Position numbers and translations under genes: made by a program
Shown here: piece by piece, positions 1 to 8,080 of the stretch
How positions within the stretch are numbered: the first letter of the stretch is position 1
How the letters are laid out: each line of letters opens with the position of its first letter
NCBI GenBank assembly: GCA_021780225.1
Contig: JAJXZF010000011.1
Span: 1-39,913, forward strand
Direction of reading: 5' to 3'
DNA length: 39,913 bases
From: Deltaproteobacteria bacterium
GTDB taxonomy: Bacteria; Desulfobacterota; Binatia; Binatales; Binataceae
Notes under the pieces: generated by a model
Databases searched by the model: none
Told to the model about the DNA's origin: nothing
Seen by the model: only the letters and a program-made list of their open reading frames with translations

Positions 1-789
1 AGACACCACCCGGATCGCCGACCGCCAGATGTTATTCTTCGTTCCAGAGAGCAGCAGGAGCAACTCCGCCTGCGCGCGGTTCGTGTCCTGAAATTCATCA
101 ACTACGACCGCATCAAAGCAAAAGGCGGCGGCTTTTCGGCGATTTGTTTTAAGCCAAACCAGCACGTCCCGCGTGAGCGACTGGTAGTCGACCAATCGGC
201 GGCTCTCCAGCATCGCGAGATAGTAGTTTAGCGAAGCCTCAAAGCGTTCGCGTGGCGGTGGCCCGGAGAGAAAATGCCAATCGCGCTTGAAATGATCATA
301 CCGCTCCTCCGAGATCTCTCCGGCCGAGGTTGACCGTTTCAAAAATTCGACTACCCGTGGCCAAATTCGCCGGTAGATGAACGGACTATTGAACAGACTT
401 GGGTATATGAGCCCATTGGCGCCGGCGCTATGCATCAGAAGTAGAGTTTGTTCGGCCTCGCCAATTAGGGTCCTATGAGGAAGCAGACCTTCACGCGCTA
501 GCTCTTGCGCCAAGTCGAGCGCCACGGCGTCGATCGTGGAGATGTGGATTTGTTGCGCATCGCCGCCAAGGCGCGAGCGCAATCGGCCGTAGATCTCCGC
601 GGTGGCCTTCCGCGTAAAGGTCGTGACGAGAATGCGGTCGCAAGGCAATTTCCGCTCTTGGACGAGGAAGACCACTCGCTCGACCAGCGCGGTCGTTTTG
701 CCGGTGCCGGCGCCTGCGATGACACAGGCAGGTCCGCGGCGGTGGCGCACTGCTTTTCGCTGGTCACTCGTTAGGTCAATCTCTGACAT
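1..789 (-). CDS. UvrD/Rep-family ATP-dependent DNA helicase, N-terminal part (cut by window edge)
   Basis: The minus strand encodes 263 residues of a superfamily 1A helicase and runs off the left edge. It opens with a Q-motif-like LTSDQRKAV. Walker A follows as AGAGTGKT (about residues 24-31), then motif Ia as FTRKA and the DExQ-box as DEFQDTN from residue 231. These helicases use ATP to move along single-stranded DNA in repair or recombination. The spacing from Walker A to the DExQ box is normal for UvrD/PcrA/Rep relatives, which usually have 650-750 residues, so the C-terminal two thirds lie outside the window. ATG at 789 is the first start before LTSDQ and has no strong ribosome binding site. 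In the last 12 codons before the edge the expected motif III appears in another frame, so a frameshift there is possible. The family call is sure; the exact member is not. Confidence 0.85.
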   Translation of the reverse strand, partial: MSEIDLTSDQRKAVRHRRGPACVIAGAGTGKTTALVERVVFLVQERKLPCDRILVTTFTRKATAEIYGRLRSRLGGDAQQIHISTIDAVALDLAQELAREGLLPHRTLIGEAEQTLLLMHSAGANGLIYPSLFNSPFIYRRIWPRVVEFLKRSTSAGEISEERYDHFKRDWHFLSGPPPRERFEASLNYYLAMLESRRLVDYQSLTRDVLVWLKTNRRKAAAFCFDAVVVDEFQDTNRAQAELLLLLSGTKNNIWRSAIRVVS

Positions 790-859
790 TCCGATATGCC
801 CCCGAACATGAGGATGACATGCTGTCGGTCAGCATGTGAAACTCCCCACATAGTGAGCA

Positions 860-1095
860 TCTGAAATTTTCCTCCTATTGAGACCCGCATATTGTAGTGA
901 CAAATCGGCTGCCGCCAGAAGGATTGGATAAGTGGCGGGCGCCGGCGCATGCGGCGCGGCGCGCGGTGGCCTGGTAGCTAAGCTGGGTGAAATCGCGCGG
1001 GCAGAAGTTGGGCAGTTATGCTGTTTCCAATATTCCCAGAGGTGCTCGGCCGTATTGAGTTCCGGGACGTAGCCCAGCAACCACGCGATCGCGCC
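860..1095 (-). pseudogene. IS630-family transposase remnant, frameshifted
   Basis: Reading the minus strand gives a C-terminal IS630-type DDE transposase signature in pieces. The first piece, near 1090-1020, reads WLLGYVPELNTAEHLWEYWKQHN and matches the usual LPPYxPELNPxExLWxxLKQ block containing the last catalytic Glu. A one-base shift then gives LPNFCPRDFTQLSYQATARR, and a second shift gives RMRRRPPLIQSFWRQ, the typical end of these proteins. At least two frameshifts and the missing N-terminal two thirds show a dead copy. It lies just upstream of the helicase start. The family assignment rests on motif recognition. Confidence 0.7.
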
Positions 1096-1165
1096 TGAGC
1101 CGCTTGGGGGGCGGGGAGCTTGTCCGCTCCTCGCCGCTCGGGCGCGCCGGCGATTCACGGCCGGT

Positions 1166-1537
1166 TCAGTCGTTCAGGTACGGGCGCAGCCAGAAGCGGC
1201 GGTCTTGCACCACCGGGCGGCGGCTTTTCAGCAAATCGTAAGCCTCGTCGAGCGTCATCTCGCGGCGGCGGCTCAGATACCATGCGACCGCCAGCGGCGC
1301 GCGTTCGCTGCCTGCCCCACAATGCACCAAAACCGCACGGCCGCCCGCAAGCGCCTGTTCGATAATTTCGGCGGTGATTTCGAGGCTGCGCAAGCCTTCC
1401 GCAAGAAACGGAACCCACGTGGCGTTGGCCGGCTCGTCGAAGGGTTTCTCTTCGAGTACGCAGACAATCAGGCCGTCGAAACCCGATTTGGCGTCAACCA
1501 TATCGCCGACGAACAGATTCGCGACGATCTCGGTCAT
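1166..1537 (-). CDS. Dual-specificity/tyrosine phosphatase-like protein
   Basis: A 123-residue protein with a CX5R phosphatase loop: V-H-C73-G-A-G-S-E-R79. Cys73 would be the nucleophile and Arg79 the phosphate-binding residue. The surrounding AVLVHC and the helix after it (PLAVAWYLSRR) match small DSP-like phosphatases. The C-terminal LDEAYDLLKSRRPVV is also typical of the DSP fold, which ends with a helix that packs on the loop. No signal peptide or membrane segment is visible, so it should be cytoplasmic. The substrate cannot be told; bacterial members act on protein phospho-residues or on small phosphates. A transposase remnant lies downstream and the divergent SnoaL-like gene upstream. 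Confidence 0.75.
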   Translation of the reverse strand: MTEIVANLFVGDMVDAKSGFDGLIVCVLEEKPFDEPANATWVPFLAEGLRSLEITAEIIEQALAGGRAVLVHCGAGSERAPLAVAWYLSRRREMTLDEAYDLLKSRRPVVQDRRFWLRPYLND

Positions 1538-1694
1538 TTTTCATTTCTCACAGGATGCGCCGCCGATTTTCAGGTTCAGCCGATTCACGCCAGCCTATTC
1601 GAGGCGGCGGCGCAAGTGAATCGCGCCGGGTGGTGGGCGAGGACAAATTGCGCTAGCTAAAAAGTCAAATCCGCGATTGGAGGAAGACTCACCG

Positions 1695-2096
1695 ATGAGC
1701 GCAGAAGCCAACGCGCAGCTCGTGACGGCCGCGTGGAAAGAACTGATCGGAGGAAAACTCGACTCCTTTCTGGCGCATCTCTCCGACGAAATTAGCTGGG
1801 TGATTCCGGGCGACCTGCAAGGAATTTCCGGCTTGCTGCGCGGCAAAGACGCCGTGCGCAAGTTCGCCGCCGGTATCGGCAAGTCATTTCCGAACGGCCT
1901 CAACTGCGACGTGCGCAAGGTGCACGCCGCCGGCGACAACGTCGTCGTGATGGAGACTGTCAATACCGGCAAGGCATGGAACGGAAAAGACTATAAGAAC
2001 GAGTACTGTTTCGTCTTCGAGATCGAAGGCGGCAAGATTCGGCGGATCCGCGAATACGTCGATATGCTGACGGTGAAAGAGACGCTGCTGTCGTAA
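1695..2096 (+). CDS. SnoaL-like / NTF2-fold nuclear-transport-factor-2 family protein
   Basis: 133 residues from ATG 1695, which follows a GGAGGAA ribosome binding site about ten bases upstream; a TTG further upstream is less likely. The pattern is that of SnoaL-like NTF2 folds: an N-terminal helix (AQLVTAAWKELIGGKLDSFLAHLSDE), a strand with VIPGD, the segment GLLRGKDAVRKFAAG, then paired strands ending in YCFVFEIEGGKIRRIREYVDM. Relatives act as small cyclases, isomerases or ketosteroid-type enzymes, or bind ligands with no known reaction. No partner is apparent nearby, so the role is unknown. Confidence 0.75.
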   Translation: MSAEANAQLVTAAWKELIGGKLDSFLAHLSDEISWVIPGDLQGISGLLRGKDAVRKFAAGIGKSFPNGLNCDVRKVHAAGDNVVVMETVNTGKAWNGKDYKNEYCFVFEIEGGKIRRIREYVDMLTVKETLLS

Positions 2097-2112
2097 GCCG
2101 CGAAGTCGCGTA

Positions 2113-3555
2113 TCAGGACGCGCGGCGGCGCGATGCGCGTGTGGTTCCGCGCCGTCCCCAGCGCATCCGCGACCAGTAGATCGGCAATCCGCTCAACGCG
2201 ATCAGCAAGCCCGGCCAGGTATAGGCGGGCTTGACGCGCAATAGGTCTCCCATCAGGGCCAGTGCGGCGGCGATATATGCGAATGGAACGAGCGGATAGC
2301 CATACGCCCGATAGGGCCGGGGCGCGTCGGGCCGCCGCCAGCGCATCACGAACACCGCCGCGACCGTGAGTACGTAGAACAGCAATTGCGCGAAAATTAC
2401 GTAGTCAAGCAGTTCCGAATAGGTGCCGGAAAGGGTCAATAGCGCCGCCCATCCGCCTTGCATCAGCAGCGCTTTGGCCGGAACGGCGTTGGCGTTGAGC
2501 TCGCCCGCCGAGGAAAAAAAGACGCCGTCGCGCGCCATCGCGTACACCACGCGGGCGCCCGTCAGAATCAAGCCGTTGGCGCATCCGAAGGTCGAGACCA
2601 TCACCAGCAGCGCCGTGAGCGCGGCGCCCTTGGCGCCCCAAACCGCCTGCATCATGGCCGACGCCACCCGATCGTTCTGTGCGTGCGCGATCCCGCGGCC
2701 GAAAACGCCGGCCGCATCCGCCGCGCCATTGACGGGCAGGACGCGCAAATAGGCGATATTCACCAACAGATAAAGAATGACGACCGTCCCGGCGCCAAGC
2801 GCGAGCGCGCGCGGCAGGTTGCGATGGGGATCGCGAACCTCGGCGGCGGCAAAGGTGATGCCCGCCCAGGCGTCGGCCGAGAAGAGTCCGCCGACCATCG
2901 CGGCGCCGAACGAGGCCATCAGCGGCCACGACATCGAGCGCACGCCGAAGATCCGGTTGCCTTCAAAGTTGAGCTTGATCGCCAGCACATTCGGCGCAAG
3001 CCAGCATCCCGCGACGATGATCAGAAGAAGCGCGCCAATCTTGGCGACGGTGAATGAATTCTGCACGCGCCGGCCGAGATCGAGACCCTGCAGATTGACC
3101 GCGGTCAGCGCCACGATTACCGCGATCGCCCCCAGCCGCTCGCCCGACAGGCCGACGCCGCCATAGCCGAGCCACACGCGCGAGCCGAGCGCCGGCCAGA
3201 ATACGCCGCCAAAGCGCGCAAACGCGACCGCGACGGCGGCGATCGTGCCGGTTTGGATGACCAGCAGCATCGTCCAGCCGTAGGCGAAGGCCGGTGCGCC
3301 GCCGTAGGCTTCACGGATAAATACGTATTGGCCGCCGGCCTGCGGCATCATCGCGGCAAGCTCGCCATAGGCCAGCGCGCCCGCAATCGTCATCAAGCCG
3401 CTGAGGAGCCACACGGCGAGCAAGCCGAACGGCGATTCAAGCTGGCGCGCGATATCCGCCGAAACGATAAAGATGCCCGAGCCGACCATCGACCCGGCGA
3501 CGATCGCGGCGGAGTCGAAGAGCCGAAGGCGCGGCTGGAACTGCGTGGATTCCAT
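2113..3555 (-). CDS. APC-superfamily amino-acid permease
   Basis: 480 residues with about twelve hydrophobic segments, a cytoplasmic-membrane transporter of the amino acid-polyamine-organocation superfamily. The first helix carries the unwound GSGIF motif that binds the substrate backbone. The segment GELAAMMPQAGGQYVFIREAYG is characteristic of APC members of the LAT/SteT type. Substrate is probably a neutral or aromatic amino acid, but the sequence does not decide it. ATG 3555 is preferred over the adjacent GTG at 3558. The gene is convergent with the SnoaL-like gene, 16 bases away, and appears monocistronic. Confidence 0.85.
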   Translation of the reverse strand: MESTQFQPRLRLFDSAAIVAGSMVGSGIFIVSADIARQLESPFGLLAVWLLSGLMTIAGALAYGELAAMMPQAGGQYVFIREAYGGAPAFAYGWTMLLVIQTGTIAAVAVAFARFGGVFWPALGSRVWLGYGGVGLSGERLGAIAVIVALTAVNLQGLDLGRRVQNSFTVAKIGALLLIIVAGCWLAPNVLAIKLNFEGNRIFGVRSMSWPLMASFGAAMVGGLFSADAWAGITFAAAEVRDPHRNLPRALALGAGTVVILYLLVNIAYLRVLPVNGAADAAGVFGRGIAHAQNDRVASAMMQAVWGAKGAALTALLVMVSTFGCANGLILTGARVVYAMARDGVFFSSAGELNANAVPAKALLMQGGWAALLTLSGTYSELLDYVIFAQLLFYVLTVAAVFVMRWRRPDAPRPYRAYGYPLVPFAYIAAALALMGDLLRVKPAYTWPGLLIALSGLPIYWSRMRWGRRGTTRASRRRAS

Positions 3556-3723
3556 CACCGCTTACTCGACTCGCCGCATGCGTCGCGGGCGCTCGCGAGA
3601 CGGCGTCGATCCAATTCCGGCGCGGTTGGCCGCGGCGTCGATCTTCCTCAAAAGCAAAACGGAAAGCGGACCTTTGGGGATTTCTGACGAGGCCTGAAAT
3701 TGCGGAAGGGAATGGCTTAAGGC

Positions 3724-3768
3724 GACGTGGCGCGCGCGCCGGAGCGACCGGCGCGCTAACGCCACGTC
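3724..3768. repeat. Nested perfect palindrome between the permease and the small lipoprotein
   Basis: Outer arms GACGTGGCG (3724-3732) and CGCCACGTC (3760-3768) pair perfectly. Inside them CGCGCCGG (3735-3742) pairs with CCGGCGCG (3748-3755) around a five-base loop. The result is a very stable extended hairpin in the 230-bp gap downstream of the minus-strand lipoprotein gene. No T-run follows on either strand, so it may be a processing, REP-like or termination element without a U-tract. Nothing else is seen in the gap. Confidence 0.6.
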
Positions 3769-3787
3769 ATAAATCCGCCGCCGAAGT

Positions 3788-3997
3788 TTAGGAACCAGCC
3801 GGCGAAGCCATTGGCGACGCCATCGGCGAAGCGCTTTCGGCAGGACTGGCCGCAGTGCTCGCTTCCGGCGACATGGCCGGACTCGCCTCTTCCGAGGCCG
3901 CCGGCGAAGACGCGGGCGCCGGAGTTTCTTCGGTCTTGGTGCAAGCGGCGGTCGCAAACATCATCGAGAGCAGGGCAAGAAACAGGACTTTTCGCAT
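3788..3997 (-). CDS. Small Ala/Ser/Pro-rich lipoprotein
   Basis: 69 residues. A basic start and hydrophobic stretch lead to a lipobox ATAAC with Cys19 as the lipidated residue. The rest is a low-complexity tail rich in Ala, Ser, Pro, Glu and Met with repeated ASP and SPMASPM units, probably unstructured and periplasmic. A GGAGGAAG ribosome binding site stands just before ATG 3997. The composition resembles linker-like envelope lipoproteins with no assigned function. Codon use matches the surroundings. Confidence 0.7.
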   Translation of the reverse strand: MRKVLFLALLSMMFATAACTKTEETPAPASSPAASEEASPAMSPEASTAASPAESASPMASPMASPAGS

Positions 3998-4228
3998 CGC
4001 TTCCTCCTTCGCTCAACGTTCCGCGCAGGCGTTTCGCACGGACATTTGTTCAAGGCAACAATACTTTAGCTGGCGCGTCAACACAAGTTTGAAATGCGGT
4101 GCGCGAAGGCTCGTCGGGAGCGGTTGTTTGCCGTTTAATCCGCGGATGCCGGCGAATTTTGCGCGATGCTCACTTTTAGTGTACGCTTGCTAACTAATTG
4201 GTAAATCCTGGCGGGGAGGATTGCTGAA

Positions 4229-4456
4229 GTGGGGTTGATGAGCGGATGGATGCGGGGGCGGTCCAACGGGCGCGGCAGAATCATCGATCATGAACTGGAC
4301 ATGCTAAGAATGCCGCCCGGAAAATCGATTACGCCGAACAGTCTCATGCGGATGCTGCGCGGACTCAAGCCGAGCGGGGCTTTGGTGGGTGCGCCGATGC
4401 GCTCGGTCGATCGCGATCTGGAAGATCGCTGGCCGTCCGGAAATCGTCAGACCTGA
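4229..4456 (+). CDS. Hypothetical small protein
   Basis: 75 residues from a GTG at 4229 with a good ribosome binding site, GGGGAGGA, eight bases upstream. The protein is basic and has no domain I recognise. The stretch ITPNSLMRMLRGLKPSGALVGAP looks protein-like rather than random. It reads in the same direction as the RidA gene, 54 bases before it, so the two could be co-transcribed. An alternative is that this is leader sequence for ridA. Weakly supported. Confidence 0.35.
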   Translation: MGLMSGWMRGRSNGRGRIIDHELDMLRMPPGKSITPNSLMRMLRGLKPSGALVGAPMRSVDRDLEDRWPSGNRQT

Positions 4457-4510
4457 AGTCCGTGCCTGCGGATTCGGCGTTGCGCCAAGCCCTCGGAGAG
4501 TGGAGCGCGG

Positions 4511-5002
4511 ATGAATAACGAAATCAGCCGCTTCGCCAGCGGTGCGCCATGGGAGCCGATCTTCGGTTATTCGCGCGCGGTGCGGGCGGGCGGATGGCTC
4601 GCTGTGTCGGGCACGACGTCTTTCGACGAGCGCGGCCTGATCGTCGGACAGGGCCAGATGTACGTGCAGGCGCGCCAGGCGATCGCGAACATCGCGTCGG
4701 CGCTGGAACGCGCTGGCATGTCGCTCGCCAACGTGGTGCGCACGCGGATGTTCGTCACCGATGTTGCGCGATTCGCGGAAGTGGCGCGGGCGCATCGCGA
4801 AGCGTTCAGCGCGAATCCGCCGGCGGCGACGATCGTCGAGGTGACCCGGCTAATCCATCCGGACATGCTGATTGAGATCGAAGCCGACGCCTATGCTGAC
4901 GCGCCGAGCGCGGAGGCGGCGCCGGCCGGTCGAACGAGGTCCGCGGCTCAAGCGCGGCGCAATCCGGTTGCATCCGGCAAGCGCGCGGGCGGCGCCAGCT
5001 AG
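4511..5002 (+). CDS. RidA/YjgF/UK114-family protein
   Basis: 163 residues. Family landmarks are present: the opening Y-S-R-A-V-R-A-G-G-W-L-A-V-S-G-T, the helix QARQAIANIASALERAGMSL, then VVRTRMFVTDV with the conserved Arg, and PAATIVEVTRLIHPDMLIEIEADAYA with the Glu that closes the trimer-interface pocket. RidA enzymes hydrolyse reactive enamines/imines made by PLP enzymes; some subfamilies serve catabolic or structural roles. The family is normally about 125-135 residues. Here about 30 Ala/Arg-rich residues follow the core and look disordered. Cytoplasmic. Confidence 0.88.
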   Translation: MNNEISRFASGAPWEPIFGYSRAVRAGGWLAVSGTTSFDERGLIVGQGQMYVQARQAIANIASALERAGMSLANVVRTRMFVTDVARFAEVARAHREAFSANPPAATIVEVTRLIHPDMLIEIEADAYADAPSAEAAPAGRTRSAAQARRNPVASGKRAGGAS

Positions 5003-5027
5003 CGCCGCATTTTTTAGCGGGACAGGT

Positions 5028-6524
5028 CTAACGAAGGGCGGCCACCCGCGTCGCGGAACGGCCAACGGCCGACGCGTAAGCGGAGTTGGCGGCGGCCAGC
5101 CAAGGCTGCGGAAAGAGGCCGACGAGCACCGTACCGGCGACCGCGACGATCACGCTCACGAGCAGGCCGGGGCGGGCGGCCAGGCGCGGCGCCGGCGCGG
5201 CCTCTTCCTGCGCGTACATCACGACGATCACCCGCGCGTAGTAGTAAACCGAAACGGCGCTGTTGAGCGCGGCGATTATCACCAGCCACACGAGATGCGC
5301 CGAGAGCGCGGCTGAGAAGACGTAGAACTTGCCGACGAAGCCGGCCAGCGGCGGCACGCCCATCAGGGAGAGCATGAACAGCGTCATCGCGAGCGCAAAG
5401 CCTGGCCGCGAACGCGAGAGTCCGCGGAAATCGTTCAGCATCGCGCCGCCAGCGCCCTTGCGCTCCAGCGCAATCACGATCGCGAAGGCGCCGAGATTCG
5501 TGAAAGCATAGCCAATCAGGTAGTAGAGCATCGCGCCGCCCGCCATGCCCCGCGGCGCCGCGGCCATCGCGACCAGCAGATAGCCGGCGTGCGCGATCGC
5601 CGAATACGCGAGCATCCGCTTGAGGCTCTGCTGCACGAGCGCGGCGAAATTTCCGACCGTCATGGTGAGCGCCGCGATCGTCCAAAGCACCATCGTCCAC
5701 TGTGCGCTGACCGGGCCGAGATTCACCATGAAGACGCGCATGAAGCCGGCGAAAGCGGCCAGCTTCACGCCGACCGCCATGAACGCGGTGACGGGAGTGG
5801 GCGCGCCTTCGTAAGCGTCGGGCGTCCACATATGGAAGGGGACGGCGGCGACCTTGAAGCCGAACCCGATCAGCATCATGCCCAGCCCGAGCAGCAGCAG
5901 CGGGTTTGCGGCGGCGGTGTTATTCAGCGCGGCGCGAATCGGTTGAAGGCCGATCGTCCCCGTGGCGCCGTAGATCAACGCGATTCCGTATAGCAGAAAG
6001 CCGGTGGAAAACGCGCCGAGGACGAAATACTTGAGCGCGGCTTCGTTGGAGCGCGGATCGCGGCGCAGAAAGCCGGCGAGCGCATAGACGGCCAGCGACA
6101 TGGTTTCGAGGCCGATGAAGATAATGATCAGGTCGCCCGCCGCGGCCATCAGCATCATCCCGAACGCGGCGAACAGGATCAGCGAATAGTATTCGGCGCC
6201 GGCCATGCCCTCGTCGGCGACGTAATCGAGCGACATCGCGACCGTCAGCGCGGTCGCGATCAGGATGACGATCTCGAAGAACGCGGCGTAATCGTCGGTG
6301 GCGAGCGAGCCGCCGAAGGCCAGCGAATTTTCGCCGAGCGTAAAGATCGTAAAGACGAACGCGGCGAGCAGCGTAATCAGCGCGAGGACGCCGAGGCTGG
6401 CGCTGTCCTCGTCATCGACTCCGGCGCCGATCAGCATTATGGCCATCGCGCCCGCCGCGACGGTGGCGAGCGGCAGAATCGGCAGCCAGGAGAAATTAAT
6501 AGCGCTCAGGGTGAGGTGGCTCAT
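5028..6524 (-). CDS. nuoN: NADH-quinone oxidoreductase subunit N
   Basis: 498 residues with about fourteen hydrophobic helices, one of three antiporter-like proton-channel subunits of complex I in the cytoplasmic membrane. Diagnostic stretches include the central GLGMMLIGFGFKVAAVPFHMWTPDAYEGAP, with channel Lys and His residues, and the later SLKRMLAYSAIAHAGYLLVA. This is the last gene of the operon: its ATG overlaps the nuoM stop by four bases (ATGA), implying translational coupling. Length is normal for the family. The upstream end of the gene shows no other plausible start. Confidence 0.95.
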   Translation of the reverse strand: MSHLTLSAINFSWLPILPLATVAAGAMAIMLIGAGVDDEDSASLGVLALITLLAAFVFTIFTLGENSLAFGGSLATDDYAAFFEIVILIATALTVAMSLDYVADEGMAGAEYYSLILFAAFGMMLMAAAGDLIIIFIGLETMSLAVYALAGFLRRDPRSNEAALKYFVLGAFSTGFLLYGIALIYGATGTIGLQPIRAALNNTAAANPLLLLGLGMMLIGFGFKVAAVPFHMWTPDAYEGAPTPVTAFMAVGVKLAAFAGFMRVFMVNLGPVSAQWTMVLWTIAALTMTVGNFAALVQQSLKRMLAYSAIAHAGYLLVAMAAAPRGMAGGAMLYYLIGYAFTNLGAFAIVIALERKGAGGAMLNDFRGLSRSRPGFALAMTLFMLSLMGVPPLAGFVGKFYVFSAALSAHLVWLVIIAALNSAVSVYYYARVIVVMYAQEEAAPAPRLAARPGLLVSVIVAVAGTVLVGLFPQPWLAAANSAYASAVGRSATRVAALR

Positions 6525-8080
6525 TGGATCCGGCCAGAACGCGCTTGCGATGCGAGCGCGGCTACGGTGCTATATCGCGGACGATCAAGGCGAACCTGCG
6601 CGGCGGCGACGCGATTGAGCAGCAGATTCACCGACGGCTCCATCCGGTCGAGGAGCGGCCGCGGGTAGAGGCCCATCAGCAGCATCAGCGCGATCAACGG
6701 GACCATCACCGCGATTTCCCGCGCGGTCAGGTCTTTCAGCGTCGAGTTAATCGATTTCGTGATCGGCCCCCACATCACGCGCTCATAAGTCCACAGCATG
6801 TAGAGCGCGCCCAGCACGACTCCGGTGACGGCGACCCACGCGGCGCGCTCCGAATGGAGGTACGTGCCAAGCAGAATCAGGAATTCGCCGACGAAGCCGT
6901 TGAGTCCGGGCAGTCCGATCGACGAGAGCATCACCACCATGAAGACGGCGCCATAGATCGGGATGCTTTTCCACAGGCCGCCGAATTCCGAGATATCGAA
7001 GGTATGGCGCCGGACGTAGATCATCCCTACCAGGAGGAACAGCGCGCCGGTCGAGACGCCGTGGTTGAGCATCTGGTAGATCGCGCCCTGCAAGCCCTGC
7101 GGATCGAAGGCGAAGACGCCAAGCATCACGAAACCCAGATGGCTGACGGAGGAATAGGCGATAAGCCGCTTGAGGTTCGGCTGCGCCATCGCGACCAGCG
7201 CGCCGTACACGATGCCGACCACGGCGAGCGCGAGGAACAGCGGCGCGGCCTCGATCGCGACGGTCGGAAAGAGCGGAATCGCGAAGCGCACAAAGCCGTA
7301 GGCGCCCATCTTGAGCATGATGCCGGCCAATATCACGGAACCGGCGGTGGGCGCTTCGGTATGGGCGTCGGGAAGCCAGGTATGCACCGGCCACATCGGC
7401 ACTTTAATCGCGAAGGCGAGCGCGAAGCCGGCGAACAGCCAGCGCGACTCGGCGGGCGAGAGCGATACGCGGTAAAGATCCGGCAGGTCGAAGGTCAGAT
7501 GGCCGAGCTGGGCGCGGGCGGCGCCGGCGAGATAAAGAATCGCGACCAGCATCAGCAGCGACCCCAGCATCGTGAAGAGCACGAATTTGAAGGTCGCGTA
7601 AATTTTGCGCCCGTGGCCCCAGATGCCGATCAACAGGTACATCGGCACCAGCATCACTTCCCAGAAAACATAGAAGAGGAAAAGATCCACCGCGAGCAGC
7701 GCGCCGAGCAGGCCGGTTTCAAGGATCAGCATCATGAAGCAGAATTCGCGCGGCCGCATCTCGATATCGCCGCCGCCCGAATAGAGGATCGAGAGGGTGG
7801 TCAGCAGGGTCGTGAGAATCACCAGGAACAGGCTGATCCCGTCCACGCCGAGGTGGTACGAGATGCCGAACTGGGGTATCCACGCGTAGCGCTCGACGAA
7901 CTGGTAGCCGGCCTGCGACGGATCGAAGATCGCGAACAGATAGAGGCTGATCGCCAGCGGTATAAGCGAATAGATAAACGCCGGAAGCCAGACGGAATCG
8001 TCGTCGCTCTGCAAAAGGACGCCGAGCGCGCCGAGCGCCGGCACGAAGATCAACGCGGTCAGCCAGAACCCGCCCATCAA
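6521..8080 (-). CDS. nuoM: NADH-quinone oxidoreductase subunit M
   Basis: 519 residues, about fourteen transmembrane helices. Landmarks are LETGLLGALLAVDLFLFYVFWEVMLVPMYLLIGIWG with the conserved channel Glu, AFAIKVPMWPVHTWLPDAHTEAPTAGSVILAGIMLKMG, and NLKRLIAYSSVSHLGFVMLG. It is an antiporter-like proton-translocating subunit of the complex I membrane arm. It overlaps nuoL upstream and nuoN downstream by four bases each, so L-M-N form a coupled unit. Length is normal. Confidence 0.95.
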   Translation of the reverse strand: MMGGFWLTALIFVPALGALGVLLQSDDDSVWLPAFIYSLIPLAISLYLFAIFDPSQAGYQFVERYAWIPQFGISYHLGVDGISLFLVILTTLLTTLSILYSGGGDIEMRPREFCFMMLILETGLLGALLAVDLFLFYVFWEVMLVPMYLLIGIWGHGRKIYATFKFVLFTMLGSLLMLVAILYLAGAARAQLGHLTFDLPDLYRVSLSPAESRWLFAGFALAFAIKVPMWPVHTWLPDAHTEAPTAGSVILAGIMLKMGAYGFVRFAIPLFPTVAIEAAPLFLALAVVGIVYGALVAMAQPNLKRLIAYSSVSHLGFVMLGVFAFDPQGLQGAIYQMLNHGVSTGALFLLVGMIYVRRHTFDISEFGGLWKSIPIYGAVFMVVMLSSIGLPGLNGFVGEFLILLGTYLHSERAAWVAVTGVVLGALYMLWTYERVMWGPITKSINSTLKDLTAREIAVMVPLIALMLLMGLYPRPLLDRMEPSVNLLLNRVAAAQVRLDRPRYSTVAALASQARSGRIQ

